64,000 nt of DNA from NCBI GenBank assembly GCA_004211785.1, contig SHBX01000008.1, forward strand, positions 1-64,000, written 5' to 3'. This document shows positions 35,011-44,489 of this stretch, in pieces; positions within the stretch are counted from its first letter, which is position 1; each line of letters begins with the position of its first letter. The stretch comes from Winogradskyella sp. (GTDB lineage: Bacteria > Bacteroidota > Bacteroidia > Flavobacteriales > Flavobacteriaceae). The translations under genes and the position numbers were made by a program. The notes under the pieces are model-generated. The model had not been told where the DNA came from and searched no databases. It saw only the letters and a program-made list of their open reading frames with translations.

Positions 35011-37278
35011 TTAAGCATTTTGCTTTTTAATTAGGTTTAACGCAGAACCTTCATGATACCATTCTATTTGAGAATCGTTATAAGTATGATTCAACTTAAT
35101 TGTATCTGAACTGCCATCAGCATGAACAATCTCTAAAGTCAATTGTTTACCAGGAGCAAATACATCTAAATCTGTGAAGTTGAATGTATCATTCTCTTGA
35201 ATTAAATCGTAATCTGCTTCATTAGCAAATGTCAGACCTAACATTCCTTGTTTTTTTAGATTAGTCTCATGTATACGTGCAAAAGATTTTACAATTACTG
35301 CAGCTACACCTAAATGACGTGGTTGCATAGCAGCATGCTCTCTAGAAGAACCTTCTCCATAATTATGATCACCAACTACTATAGACCAAACACCGTTTTT
35401 CTTGTATTCGCGTTGTGTATCTGGTACACCTGCATAATCACCAGTTAATTGGTTTTTAACAAAATTAGTTTTCTTATTAAAAGCATTCACAGCACCAATT
35501 AATGTGTTGTTAGCAATATTATCTAAATGACCTCTAAAACGCAACCAAGGTCCAGCCATTGAAATATGGTCTGTTGTACACTTCCCAAATGCCTTGATTA
35601 ACAATTTAGCGCCGTTAATATTTCCTTCTATAGGTGTAAATGGTGTTAGTAATTGTAAGCGTTCAGATGTAGGGTTTACTGTCACCTCTACTCCACTTCC
35701 ATCAGCAACTGGTTCAAGGTACCCATTGTCTTTAACGTCAAAACCTTTTGGAGGCAATTCCCATCCAGTTGGCTCATCAAACATCACTTCTTCGCCGTTC
35801 TCGTTGATTAACTTATCAGTTAATGGATTGAAATCTAAACGACCTGCAACAGCAATCGCTGCAGTTAATTCTGGAGAGGCTACAAAGGCATGTGTATTTG
35901 GGTTACCATCAGCACGCTTTGCAAAGTTTCTATTGAATGAATGTACTATACTATTCTTTGGTGCATTTTTAGGATCACTATATCTTGCCCATTGTCCAAT
36001 ACAAGGACCACATGCATTTGTAAATATCTTAGCATCTAAGTTTTCGAAAATACCAAGAATCCCATCACGTTCTGCTGTGTAACGTACTTGCTCAGAACCA
36101 GGATTAATACCTAGTTCAGCTTTCATTTTTAAACCTTTATCTATGGCTTGTTGTGCAATTGAAGAAGCACGAGATAAATCTTCGTAAGATGAGTTAGTAC
36201 ATGAACCTATTAATCCCCATTCTACTTGAAGTGGCCAGTCATTTACAGTAGCTTTTTCTGTCATTGTACTACCAACAGCTGTAGATAAATCTGGCGTAAA
36301 AGGACCGTTTAATAAAGGACCTAATTCTGAAAGGTTAATCTCTATAACTTGATCAAAATACTGTTCAGGATTTTCATACACTTCTGCATCTGCAGTTAAA
36401 TAATCTTTAACTTGGTTTGCAGCATCAGCTACATCTGCTCTATCTGTAGCTTGTAAATAACGCTCCATAGATTGGTCATAACCAAATGTAGATGTCGTTG
36501 CACCAATTTCGGCACCCATATTACAAATGGTACCTTTTCCTGTACAAGACATTCCTGTTGCTCCAGGTCCAAAATACTCTACAATTGCTCCAGTTCCTCC
36601 TTTTACAGTCAAAATTTCAGCAACTTTTAAAATCACATCTTTAGGCGCTGTCCAACCAGATAATTTTCCAGTTAACTTTACTCCAATCAGTTTAGGGAAC
36701 TTCAATTCCCAAGCCATGCCAGCCATAACATCTACAGCATCTGCACCACCAACGCCAATAGCTACCATTCCTAATCCTCCAGCATTTACAGTATGAGAAT
36801 CCGTGCCAATCATCATTCCTCCTGGGAATGCATAATTTTCCAGTACCACTTGATGAATAATTCCTGCTCCGGGTTTCCAGAAACCAATACCATACTTATT
36901 TGATACTGATTCTAAGAAATTAAAAACTTCACTACTTGTACTATTTGCATTTTTCAGATCTGTTGCAGCACCTTCTTTTGCTTGTATCAAGTGATCACAA
37001 TGTACTGTTGTCGGCACAGCAACTTTAGGCTTTCCAGCTTGCATAAATTGCAATAATGCCATTTGTGCTGTTGCATCTTGGCAAGCAACGCGGTCTGGAG
37101 CAAAATCTACATAATCTTTACCTCTTGTAAAGGCATTAGTAGGTTTTCCGTCCCATAAGTGAGCGTATAATATTTTTTCAGAAAGAGTTAATGGTTTACC
37201 GACAATATCTCTAGCAGCATCTACGCGCTCCGTCATGTTGGCATAAACCTTTTTAATCATATCAATGTCAAAAGCCAT
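35011..37278 (-). CDS. Aconitate hydratase (mitochondrial type)
   Basis: TCA-cycle enzyme that interconverts citrate and isocitrate with a [4Fe-4S] cluster. The 755 residues match the mitochondrial-type aconitase of Bacteroidota rather than the longer AcnA or AcnB of E. coli. Cluster cysteines are in [12 protein letters not shown] and [12 protein letters not shown]. The swivelling C-terminal domain has [17 protein letters not shown]. Upstream (37361-37431) are four copies of an ATTGAAT/ATTCAAT box that may be an operator. Confidence 0.96.
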   Translation of the reverse strand: MAFDIDMIKKVYANMTERVDAARDIVGKPLTLSEKILYAHLWDGKPTNAFTRGKDYVDFAPDRVACQDATAQMALLQFMQAGKPKVAVPTTVHCDHLIQAKEGAATDLKNANSTSSEVFNFLESVSNKYGIGFWKPGAGIIHQVVLENYAFPGGMMIGTDSHTVNAGGLGMVAIGVGGADAVDVMAGMAWELKFPKLIGVKLTGKLSGWTAPKDVILKVAEILTVKGGTGAIVEYFGPGATGMSCTGKGTICNMGAEIGATTSTFGYDQSMERYLQATDRADVADAANQVKDYLTADAEVYENPEQYFDQVIEINLSELGPLLNGPFTPDLSTAVGSTMTEKATVNDWPLQVEWGLIGSCTNSSYEDLSRASSIAQQAIDKGLKMKAELGINPGSEQVRYTAERDGILGIFENLDAKIFTNACGPCIGQWARYSDPKNAPKNSIVHSFNRNFAKRADGNPNTHAFVASPELTAAIAVAGRLDFNPLTDKLINENGEEVMFDEPTGWELPPKGFDVKDNGYLEPVADGSGVEVTVNPTSERLQLLTPFTPIEGNINGAKLLIKAFGKCTTDHISMAGPWLRFRGHLDNIANNTLIGAVNAFNKKTNFVKNQLTGDYAGVPDTQREYKKNGVWSIVVGDHNYGEGSSREHAAMQPRHLGVAAVIVKSFARIHETNLKKQGMLGLTFANEADYDLIQENDTFNFTDLDVFAPGKQLTLEIVHADGSSDTIKLNHTYNDSQIEWYHEGSALNLIKKQNA

Positions 37279-37360
37279 ATAGTATTTTTAAAGGTTGATA
37301 ATTATTTTTTAGCAGCACAAAACTACAAATTTTAAAGCATTTTTAAAAATATGTAACAAA

Positions 37361-37431
37361 ATTGAATAATCATTGATAATAATTCAATGTTAGGTAATAA
37401 ATTCATAGGTAAATTGAATAAAATTCAATTT
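37361..37431 (-). promoter_or_regulatory. Paired ATTGAAT dyads upstream of aconitase
   Basis: Dyad one: ATTGAAT (37361-37367) and ATTCAAT (37382-37388). Dyad two: AAATTGAAT (37411-37419), spacer AAA, ATTCAATTT (37423-37431), a perfect palindrome. They lie 83-153 bases upstream of the aconitase start. The repeated half-site suggests two binding sites for one dimeric regulator. Confidence 0.45.
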
Positions 37432-37542
37432 AATGGTTAATAATTTAATAAGTTAACAATTACGAATACCTGATTAGAGATATACTCCTATAATGAAGGT
37501 ATCGGAAAAACAAAGAAATAGAGAATTGATTTGAAAAAAGTC

Positions 37543-38496
37543 TTAAAACAAACTTTTAATGACAGCTTCATCAGTTACACCTTCAGCTTCTGCTTTGTAA
37601 TTTTTGATTACTCTATGACGTAATATTGATGTAGCTACTGCTTGAATATCTTCGGCATCTGGAGAAAACTTTCCTTTAGTAGCTGCATATGTCTTCGCTG
37701 CTAAAATAAGATTTTGAGAAGCTCTTGGTCCAGCACCCCAATCTACATATTCTTTAACTAAGTCTACTGCAGCAGTACTATTTGGTCTAGTTTTACCAAC
37801 CATAGTTACTGCATATTCTATAACGTTATCTGCTATCGGAATACGACGTATCACATTTTGGAAATCTATAATCTCTTGAGCTGTAAATAATGAATTTACA
37901 GATACTTGTACATCTGTTGTGGTTGCTTTTACAACATCTACTTCTTCTTGAAACGATGGATAATCCAAATTGATTGCAAACATGAAACGGTCTAGTTGCG
38001 CTTCCGGCAAAGGATAGGTACCTTCTTGCTCAATTGGGTTTTGGGTTGCTAGAACAAAGTATGGTAATTCTAATTTGTATTGATGTCCAGCAACTGTAAC
38101 AGCACGTTCTTGCATAGCTTCTAGTAAAGCCGCTTGCGTTTTAGGTGGTGTTCTATTAATCTCATCTGCTAAAATAATATTAGCAAAAATTGGTCCTTTG
38201 ATAAATTTAAACTTACGGTCTTCATCTAAAATTTCACTACCTAAAATATCACTAGGCATTAAATCTGGTGTAAACTGAATACGTTTAAAATCTAACCCTA
38301 AAGCTTGGGCAATAGTATTAACCATTAAAGTTTTTGCCAATCCTGGAACACCAATAAGTAAAGAGTGTCCGCCAGAAAAGATAGAGATGAGTATTTGATC
38401 TATAACGTCTTCTTGTCCGACAATAACTTTTGCAATCTCTTCTTTGAGTGTTTTGTACTTTTTTACAAAATTTTCAATAGCAGTTACGTCTGACAT
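37543..38496 (-). CDS. MoxR-family AAA+ ATPase
   Basis: A 317-residue AAA+ ATPase with Walker A GVPGLAKT (49-56), Walker B in NIILADEINRTPPKTQAALLEAMQE, and sensor 1 in VLATQNPIEQEGTYPLPEAQLDRF. MoxR ATPases act with VWA-domain proteins as chaperones for envelope or metabolic complexes. No VWA gene is nearby. Instead it follows three peptidyl-prolyl-isomerase-type genes with a gap of three bases, so it belongs to an envelope-folding operon. Confidence 0.93.
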   Translation of the reverse strand: MSDVTAIENFVKKYKTLKEEIAKVIVGQEDVIDQILISIFSGGHSLLIGVPGLAKTLMVNTIAQALGLDFKRIQFTPDLMPSDILGSEILDEDRKFKFIKGPIFANIILADEINRTPPKTQAALLEAMQERAVTVAGHQYKLELPYFVLATQNPIEQEGTYPLPEAQLDRFMFAINLDYPSFQEEVDVVKATTTDVQVSVNSLFTAQEIIDFQNVIRRIPIADNVIEYAVTMVGKTRPNSTAAVDLVKEYVDWGAGPRASQNLILAAKTYAATKGKFSPDAEDIQAVATSILRHRVIKNYKAEAEGVTDEAVIKSLF

Positions 38497-38499
38497 ATA

Positions 38500-39957
38500 T
38501 TATTCGTTTTTTAACCAGTTACCATTAAAATCACAACCTCTATAATCTCCATTAATCTTTATGTAAGTAGACATAATGGTCTCTTCCTGCCATTTACCAA
38601 GAGCATCAAAGTGTTTGTTTTGAAGGGCTAAACGTTTAATCTTTAAATAATCTCTTGAGTAATCAGCTTTGTGGTCATCTATACGATTAGTAACAGTCAT
38701 AATCTTAAACTTGATAGGATTTTCTCGATCGCCATCTTGTATGATAGGGCTGATTTCTCCATCTTTTAAATCTTGTATTTGACCATAAATTTCAGGGTCC
38801 ATTTTAGTCAACTCAAAATTAAAATCTTGGGTAGTTGGATTAGTCATCTGCCCACCTTCAAACTTTGTTTCTTTCTCATCAGAAAATTCACGAGCTGCCT
38901 CAGCAAATGTGACAGAGCCATCTGCGATTCTAGTTCTTACATCTTCCATTTGTTTTCTTGCTTTTTCAATAGCATCTGGGGTGATTTCTGGTCTTAATAA
39001 TATATGTCTTACATCATACTCTTGTCCTCTAATCTTTTCTAAGAAAATAATATGATACCCATAAATAGACTCAAATGGTTCTGAAATTTCTCCTTCTTGA
39101 AGTGAAAACGCTACATCTCTAAACTCTTTTACCATTCGAGGGCGCTTTCTGTTTAAAGTATACTTTCCACCTGTAGATTTAGAAGCTGTATCATCTGTAT
39201 AGAATAATACTTTTGTCGTGAAACTTGCTCCGTTTTCTTCAATATCTTTTTTAAATCCTGCAAGCTTATCTATGGCTACTTGCTTTGAGGCTTGTGTAAT
39301 CTCTGGTATGATAACAATGTTTGCTATTTGCAACTCTGTTCCAAAAGTAGGTAGTTCATCTTTTTTTAAATCATTATAAAACTGACGAACTTCTTCTGGA
39401 GTGATTTCAACTTCCTTTAAAACTTTATCTCGCATTTGCGATGCTAAAGATTGATTTTTGTTGATTTCATAAATCTCCTCACGCAATGCATCTTCAGAGT
39501 CTTTTTTATAAAAATTAAGCATCTCAGTCATCGAACCATTAAATTGTCCCAAAATTCCTTGAATTTGTTGGTCTATCTGAGAACGAATTTGTAATTCGTT
39601 TACTATAATACTATCTTGGATAGCTTGATGAGCATATAGCTTTTCTTCAAGAATACTACCAAATATTTCGCAATTTGTAATATCTCCGATATCTCCGCCA
39701 GCAGCTTTAATCTGTGCTATTCTTCTGTTTACATCCGAGTCAAGAACTATAAAGTCTCCAACTACAGCAGCTACACCATCGGCTTTAATACGATTTCCTT
39801 GAGGTTTAACTTCATTAACCTCTTCTTTTTTAGTTTCGTCATTTATAATCTCTTGTGAAAAACCAAATGTAATAATCAAAGAAAAAACTGCTGAGAGCAA
39901 ACTTTTATTTATAGATTTCAAATTGTTTATTTTTAATAGCATCTTTTGTAATTTCAT
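38500..39957 (-). CDS. SurA-like periplasmic peptidyl-prolyl isomerase
   Basis: A periplasmic parvulin-type chaperone for outer-membrane proteins, up to 485 residues. After the signal peptide (ending FGFSQ) there is an N-terminal SurA-like helical region (VAAVVGDFIVLDSDVNRRI). Two parvulin-like domains follow (about 205-305 and 310-420). The second starts YDVRHILLRPEITPDAIEKARKQ. The ATG at 39957 lies 53 bases inside the previous gene and gives a long n-region. A TTG at 39921 gives a neater signal peptide (KSINKSLLSAVFSL) and may be the true start. Confidence 0.9.
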   Translation of the reverse strand: MKLQKMLLKINNLKSINKSLLSAVFSLIITFGFSQEIINDETKKEEVNEVKPQGNRIKADGVAAVVGDFIVLDSDVNRRIAQIKAAGGDIGDITNCEIFGSILEEKLYAHQAIQDSIIVNELQIRSQIDQQIQGILGQFNGSMTEMLNFYKKDSEDALREEIYEINKNQSLASQMRDKVLKEVEITPEEVRQFYNDLKKDELPTFGTELQIANIVIIPEITQASKQVAIDKLAGFKKDIEENGASFTTKVLFYTDDTASKSTGGKYTLNRKRPRMVKEFRDVAFSLQEGEISEPFESIYGYHIIFLEKIRGQEYDVRHILLRPEITPDAIEKARKQMEDVRTRIADGSVTFAEAAREFSDEKETKFEGGQMTNPTTQDFNFELTKMDPEIYGQIQDLKDGEISPIIQDGDRENPIKFKIMTVTNRIDDHKADYSRDYLKIKRLALQNKHFDALGKWQEETIMSTYIKINGDYRGCDFNGNWLKNE

Positions 39958-40759
39958 TTTCTATCTCCTTAATCAACTCTAGTTTACGCTTATTACTTAT
40001 AATTTGTTTTACCGTAGGGTTTACATAATCCAAGGGTGCATAATCGTTGCGCAAAAGTACATCATTAATTTGAATCAAATATAGGTTTAATGAGTCTTTG
40101 AGTTGTATAAAATTAGATTTTTTTAACAGTTGATTTTTATTAGACAGATCAACTACTGGAATCTTATCTATTACCTGAGAAGCCTTTACCCAAATAGAAT
40201 CGTTAAGTGAATAGGATTTAAACTGAACTGCAATTGAATCTAAGTAAATTTTATCTTTATTTTCAAAAGTTTTAAAACGTGATTTTATATTATCTAAATT
40301 CACCGCATTTTGAGGTAAACTCAAATAACGAAGCATAAGCAACTCATCATTAAGCTTAAAAGACTCCTTGTTTGCCTGATATACACTCTCTGCTTCTTCA
40401 ATGGTTATCGACGTATCTATAGAACGCTTAACTAAAGCTTCTAAGTAAGCTTTAGTATACAAATCTGTTTCATATTGCTTGATTAGTAAATTAAAATCTG
40501 ATTGCTGCTCATCAGATAAGTTAAGTTTAGCATTATCGATTAAAAGTAAACCACTTGCCCATTTATTAATATAACTATTAACTAAAAGGGTACTATCAGC
40601 TTTAGAAGCGCCTTTAGGTATTATCTTTTCTATATCTGCTTTGTATAAATAAGTCTCATTTACGCGAGCAACAGCATTTTCTAGATTATTAGAGTTAAAA
40701 CGATTGCAACCTACAAAAAAGGCAAACACAAGAAAGCAATATGTAATTTTATACTTCAA
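39905..40759 (-). CDS. SurA-N-like lipoprotein, TTG start
   Basis: A 284-residue lipoprotein (signal KYKITYCFLVFAFFVGC). It resembles the helical chaperone part of SurA/PpiC proteins (NAVARVNETYLYKADIEKII) but I see no complete parvulin active domain. The start codon is TTG at 40759, which follows the stop of the previous gene directly (TAATTG). No ATG would keep the signal peptide, so TTG is well supported. It is the middle of three consecutive periplasmic folding-factor genes and probably works with them. Confidence 0.85.
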   Translation of the reverse strand: MKYKITYCFLVFAFFVGCNRFNSNNLENAVARVNETYLYKADIEKIIPKGASKADSTLLVNSYINKWASGLLLIDNAKLNLSDEQQSDFNLLIKQYETDLYTKAYLEALVKRSIDTSITIEEAESVYQANKESFKLNDELLMLRYLSLPQNAVNLDNIKSRFKTFENKDKIYLDSIAVQFKSYSLNDSIWVKASQVIDKIPVVDLSNKNQLLKKSNFIQLKDSLNLYLIQINDVLLRNDYAPLDYVNPTVKQIISNKRKLELIKEIENEITKDAIKNKQFEIYK

Positions 40760-42706
40760 TTAGTTATTAATTTTAGATTTAAGCCGCTTAAATACCTTTT
40801 TATTAACATCTACTTTAAACTTATTTCTAAGACTGAGTAACCAGTCTTCCTCAATCTTAGTCTGGTAATCGTTAACCACACTTCCTTTTGCTTCTTTTAA
40901 TGTTTTGTTACTAGACGACAATATCTCTTTTACATTAATTACATGGTAAGCTTGATTGTGTTCATATACTTTTGAAACACCACTAACCAACTCCATATTT
41001 TCTGGAAGTTTTGAGTTTGTCACTTCAAAAACACCAGTAGTGAAAATGACATTTTGCTTATCATCAGAATTTAAGGCTTCTTTTATTTCGGCTTCTGTTT
41101 TTCCTTCTTTAATTAAATCTTGAACATTTTTAGCAACATTTTCATTACCTGAAGAAGCCATAACTATATCTACTCTATCATTCCAAGTATATTTAGTCTT
41201 ATTTGTCTCATAATACTGTTTTAAGCCTGTTGTATCTTTTGAAGCTTTGTTCCAAATTTGTTTTTCCATTAAGGCAAACAATAACAGACCATCTCTATAT
41301 TCTTGAAGCACATCTGAGAATTCTTGATTCTCATTTTCTAAATTATCCTCTCTAAATTTTAGAACAGAATTTTCATAAAAAAGCTCTAATTCTTTATCAA
41401 GTATTTTCTTTATTGGTGTTTGCTGACGCATATATTGACGCTGCTTTGCTTTTAAATGCTGAAGGAAATCGTTATTTGTAAAAACAGAATCGTTAACAGA
41501 AATGACAACAGTATCGCCTTTGTAATCTTCTGGTAGATCAAATTTACCAGCTAAGTAAGACTCGGCAATAATAGATTTGAAATAGGTTTTAGTTTTTGGG
41601 TTTTTATTAATCTCATAACGCTTAGAAAGCTCCTTAACCATAGCACTATTTATAAGTTTTGAGCGAGCGTCACGTTTAATTTGTGCCTCTAATTCTGGTT
41701 TTAATTCATTAAAACCTTTGACAGCTTCTTTGTTTATAAGTTTGATGATATGCCAACCAAATTTTGTCTTTATAGGTTCAGTTACATCGCCTGAATTTTC
41801 CAAAGCAAACGCTGCATCTTCAAATACAAAAGACGATAACTGCCCACTTTTAAAAGCCCGAAGTTTACCACCACTTCTTGCAGAACTCTTATCATCAGAA
41901 AATTGTTTTGCTAAAGCCTCAAAAGATTCGCCTTGTTCTAATTTTTTATAAACCTCTCTTATACGTTTTTCAGGATTTATAGTACTATCCTTTTGTTTTA
42001 TAGCAATCATAATATGAGCAACTGTAGCTGTACCTCGCGATGGACGCTTCTCATCTACTCTAACAATATGGTAACCAAAATCGGTTTTAAAAGGCATAGA
42101 CACATTTCCCGGTTTAGTCTCATAAGCTTTAGATTCAAAATCATAAACCATTTTAAAGGTCGAGAAGTATCCTAAATCTTCTACTAAAACCGTTTTGCCA
42201 TTATGATATTGTTTTTTTGCAGACTCAAATCCTTCATCTTGTAAAATCTTACGGTAATCTATAAGTTTATTATAAGCCACTAGCGTGTCTTCTTCTTCTT
42301 CTGGATTATCTAGAATTAAAATATGAGATGCTTTGACATCATACTGCATTCTATCATAAGCTTCTTTTACAAGAGCATCTGTTACTTTATTATCCGAAAG
42401 GTAGTTTTTGGTTAATTGTTTTTTATAGTTTTCGAACTCACGTAAGTAATTTGCATCTTTATCTAACCCTAAACTTACAGCTTCCTTAAGTTTTAGTTTA
42501 TAATTTACAAATAACTCTAAATAATTATCAAGCTGTTTTTGAGATTCATCTTTAACTAAATCAAGATTCTTATTATAAAGTTTTAAGAATTCTTCAGAGG
42601 ATACAGCCTCATTATCTATAGTAAGTAATGTCTGTTGTTTTTGGGCTATTACAACATTAAAACATAAAAGTAACAGTAAAACACTATATCGTTTTATACG
42701 CATCAT
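40760..42706 (-). CDS. PpiC-type peptidyl-prolyl isomerase, two parvulin domains
   Basis: A 648-residue periplasmic protein with a signal peptide (about 1-22). The N-terminal region is helical (ETLLTIDNEAVSSEEFLKLY-like). Two parvulin domains follow: one at about 122-222 (KASHILILDNPEEEE ... FGYHIVRVDEKRP) and one at about 228-330 (VAHIMIAIKQKDS ... FGWHIIKLINKE). A long C-terminal chaperone region completes it. It is the first of three folding-factor genes followed by moxR and likely helps outer-membrane protein assembly. Confidence 0.92.
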   Translation of the reverse strand: MMRIKRYSVLLLLLCFNVVIAQKQQTLLTIDNEAVSSEEFLKLYNKNLDLVKDESQKQLDNYLELFVNYKLKLKEAVSLGLDKDANYLREFENYKKQLTKNYLSDNKVTDALVKEAYDRMQYDVKASHILILDNPEEEEDTLVAYNKLIDYRKILQDEGFESAKKQYHNGKTVLVEDLGYFSTFKMVYDFESKAYETKPGNVSMPFKTDFGYHIVRVDEKRPSRGTATVAHIMIAIKQKDSTINPEKRIREVYKKLEQGESFEALAKQFSDDKSSARSGGKLRAFKSGQLSSFVFEDAAFALENSGDVTEPIKTKFGWHIIKLINKEAVKGFNELKPELEAQIKRDARSKLINSAMVKELSKRYEINKNPKTKTYFKSIIAESYLAGKFDLPEDYKGDTVVISVNDSVFTNNDFLQHLKAKQRQYMRQQTPIKKILDKELELFYENSVLKFREDNLENENQEFSDVLQEYRDGLLLFALMEKQIWNKASKDTTGLKQYYETNKTKYTWNDRVDIVMASSGNENVAKNVQDLIKEGKTEAEIKEALNSDDKQNVIFTTGVFEVTNSKLPENMELVSGVSKVYEHNQAYHVINVKEILSSSNKTLKEAKGSVVNDYQTKIEEDWLLSLRNKFKVDVNKKVFKRLKSKINN

Positions 42707-42890
42707 TATATCAAACTTTAAATTTTTTTTCTAAAACTAATCAAAACCGAACAAAAATAACATAAAACTCATATTTATCAAGTTTAAAAAGGTAACCCAT
42801 TTAGGTTATCATTTATTGTCCCATTTTATAAGTTTTAATACTACAATTTATGAATTTGAAGTATTTTCGCTAAACAATAGAATTGAGCTA

Positions 42891-43127
42891 ATGCGTAAAC
42901 TAAAACTCATTTGGGATTTCCGTGGACCAGCTGCAAAGAAAACTGCAGAACATCACCTTATACATCTAAAAGAATATATTGAAATTGAAAAATTAGACAT
43001 AGAAATTACTGGTATAGAAACACTTAGTGACATGCATAGTCTTGCTTTTTTAGTGGTTGAAGAATCTAAAATGAAACCCATTAGAGATGCATTAAAACCA
43101 CATCGTGGACAAGTATATCAAGGCTAG
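42891..43127 (+). CDS. Small conserved flavobacterial protein
   Basis: A 78-residue cytosolic protein beginning MRKLKLIWDFRGPAAKKTAEHHLIHLKEY at the ATG at 42891. A longer frame from a TTG at 42816 adds 25 residues unlike the rest, so I reject it. Two His residues (HH in AEHHLIHL) and the C-terminal DALKPHRGQVYQ are features I associate with short unnamed proteins in this family. The alpha/beta pattern suggests a ferredoxin-like or dimeric alpha-beta-barrel fold. Its stop overlaps the convergent crtY stop by four bases. Confidence 0.8.
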   Translation: MRKLKLIWDFRGPAAKKTAEHHLIHLKEYIEIEKLDIEITGIETLSDMHSLAFLVVEESKMKPIRDALKPHRGQVYQG

Positions 43128-44257
43128 AACAAACGTTTAAAAAAAGAAATAATAAAATGTCTTGGCGGTACAGAAAGTATAATTTTTAGGTCTTCTAGAA
43201 GGTTTGATTCTTCATCCAAAAATCTAAAAATAGTTTTCACATTGGTTTTCTTAAATAAGCTCGAAAATACATTAGCACCGCTATCATTGTAATTAGCTAG
43301 TACATCTAAAAAGATTAAATCATAAAACCAAAATTTTGGTTTGGAAAGTGATTTAGACATATCCTTTCCTTGTTTTAATAATGAAATAATCTTTTTGGTA
43401 TTCTTACTAGTGGTTCTAAATGTATAACCAGTACTCGCTTTAGTCCAACCTCCAGCAGTTCCAATATTTATAACATGAGGCGTATTTGATTTTGAAAACT
43501 TGTAAGACGTCATCGGTATCGAGCCCTGCTCGGTTTCTATAATCTCATAATCTGAAATATCTTTTTCATTTAAATAGGTTTTAATAGCTTCTTCATACTC
43601 AGAAATCTCAAGTAAGTCTTTAGAAAATAAAGTGTATTCAAAAAGTGCCGTTTGCTTATCCATTGGTAACACATACATAAAGCGCGTATTGCCTCTTTGG
43701 GCAACTGAAAAATCCATAAATGTTGCCGAGGTATCATCAAAAGTATTGGCTTTAGTTTTTACAAACCAACCTACAAAATGTTGTTGTAAAACAGGGTATT
43801 TATCTTGCTTTAAATATGTTAGATTTGGAGTACTATTAAATACTTTACTAGTGGTAAAATTACCTTTTGAAGTACTAACTACTACACTTTCTTTTTCTTG
43901 AAAATCTTTAACCGAAGCTTCTAGAAATTGAATATTATCTTTAGTGTTAATAGTATTCCAAAGCAATTTATAAAATGCTTCACTACGAATCATCTTGTAT
44001 CGATATGGTGAGATATTAATAGTCTTAGAAAATAATTGGCTTCCAAAAAATATCGAATCCCAAGATTTTTCAATTATATCATCCCATTCGCCTTGACCTT
44101 CCTCCCAAAAAGACCAAGTTCTGTCATTACTTTTATTAGAATCTCTATCGATAATGAGAATAGATTTATCATCAAAAAAAGCATCATCAGCCATCCTATA
44201 AGCCAACATTAAGCCAGAAGCGCCAGCGCCTAATATGATATAATCGTAGTGTTTCAT
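43124..44257 (-). CDS. crtY: Lycopene beta-cyclase
   Basis: Converts lycopene to beta-carotene. The 377 residues have the N-terminal dinucleotide-binding motif YDYIILGAGASGLMLAYRM and the CrtY segments DRTWSFWEEGQGEWDDI and YRYKMIRSEAFYKLL. The later INIGTAGGWTKASTGYTF is the family signature. It is 16 kb from the crtI-crtB-crtZ operon, so its control may be separate. With those genes it completes a path to zeaxanthin. Confidence 0.93.
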   Translation of the reverse strand: MKHYDYIILGAGASGLMLAYRMADDAFFDDKSILIIDRDSNKSNDRTWSFWEEGQGEWDDIIEKSWDSIFFGSQLFSKTINISPYRYKMIRSEAFYKLLWNTINTKDNIQFLEASVKDFQEKESVVVSTSKGNFTTSKVFNSTPNLTYLKQDKYPVLQQHFVGWFVKTKANTFDDTSATFMDFSVAQRGNTRFMYVLPMDKQTALFEYTLFSKDLLEISEYEEAIKTYLNEKDISDYEIIETEQGSIPMTSYKFSKSNTPHVINIGTAGGWTKASTGYTFRTTSKNTKKIISLLKQGKDMSKSLSKPKFWFYDLIFLDVLANYNDSGANVFSSLFKKTNVKTIFRFLDEESNLLEDLKIILSVPPRHFIISFFKRLF

Positions 44258-44489
44258 TAAAACATTTAAAAATTCTTTGACGAAGATACACTTTAAGATT
44301 ATCTGTGTACAAAATTATGGTTTAACTTTCTAGTGAATTTCCACTAACTTCGTTTAACAACCGATAAAATCAATTAAAACTGAATTTATCTACGTGATGA
44401 TGTACAATTCACCAAAAGGTGACCAAAATAGCCCTAAGATTTCTCAATTTTATTCAATAGCTTTAGGCTCTTATCTAATTGTGTAGTAT

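Noticed and set aside
35594..36082. Plus-strand open frame of 162 codons opposite aconitase
   Set aside because: It is antisense to conserved aconitase sequence, with no protein-like features. The same holds for 36527-36796.
39905..39957. Frameshift between the two SurA-like genes
   Set aside because: Each protein has its own signal peptide, so the overlap reflects start-site choice, not a broken gene.
42816..42890. TTG start extending the small conserved protein by 25 residues
   Set aside because: The added residues are unlike the rest of the protein and overlap the likely promoter. The ATG at 42891 begins the conserved sequence.
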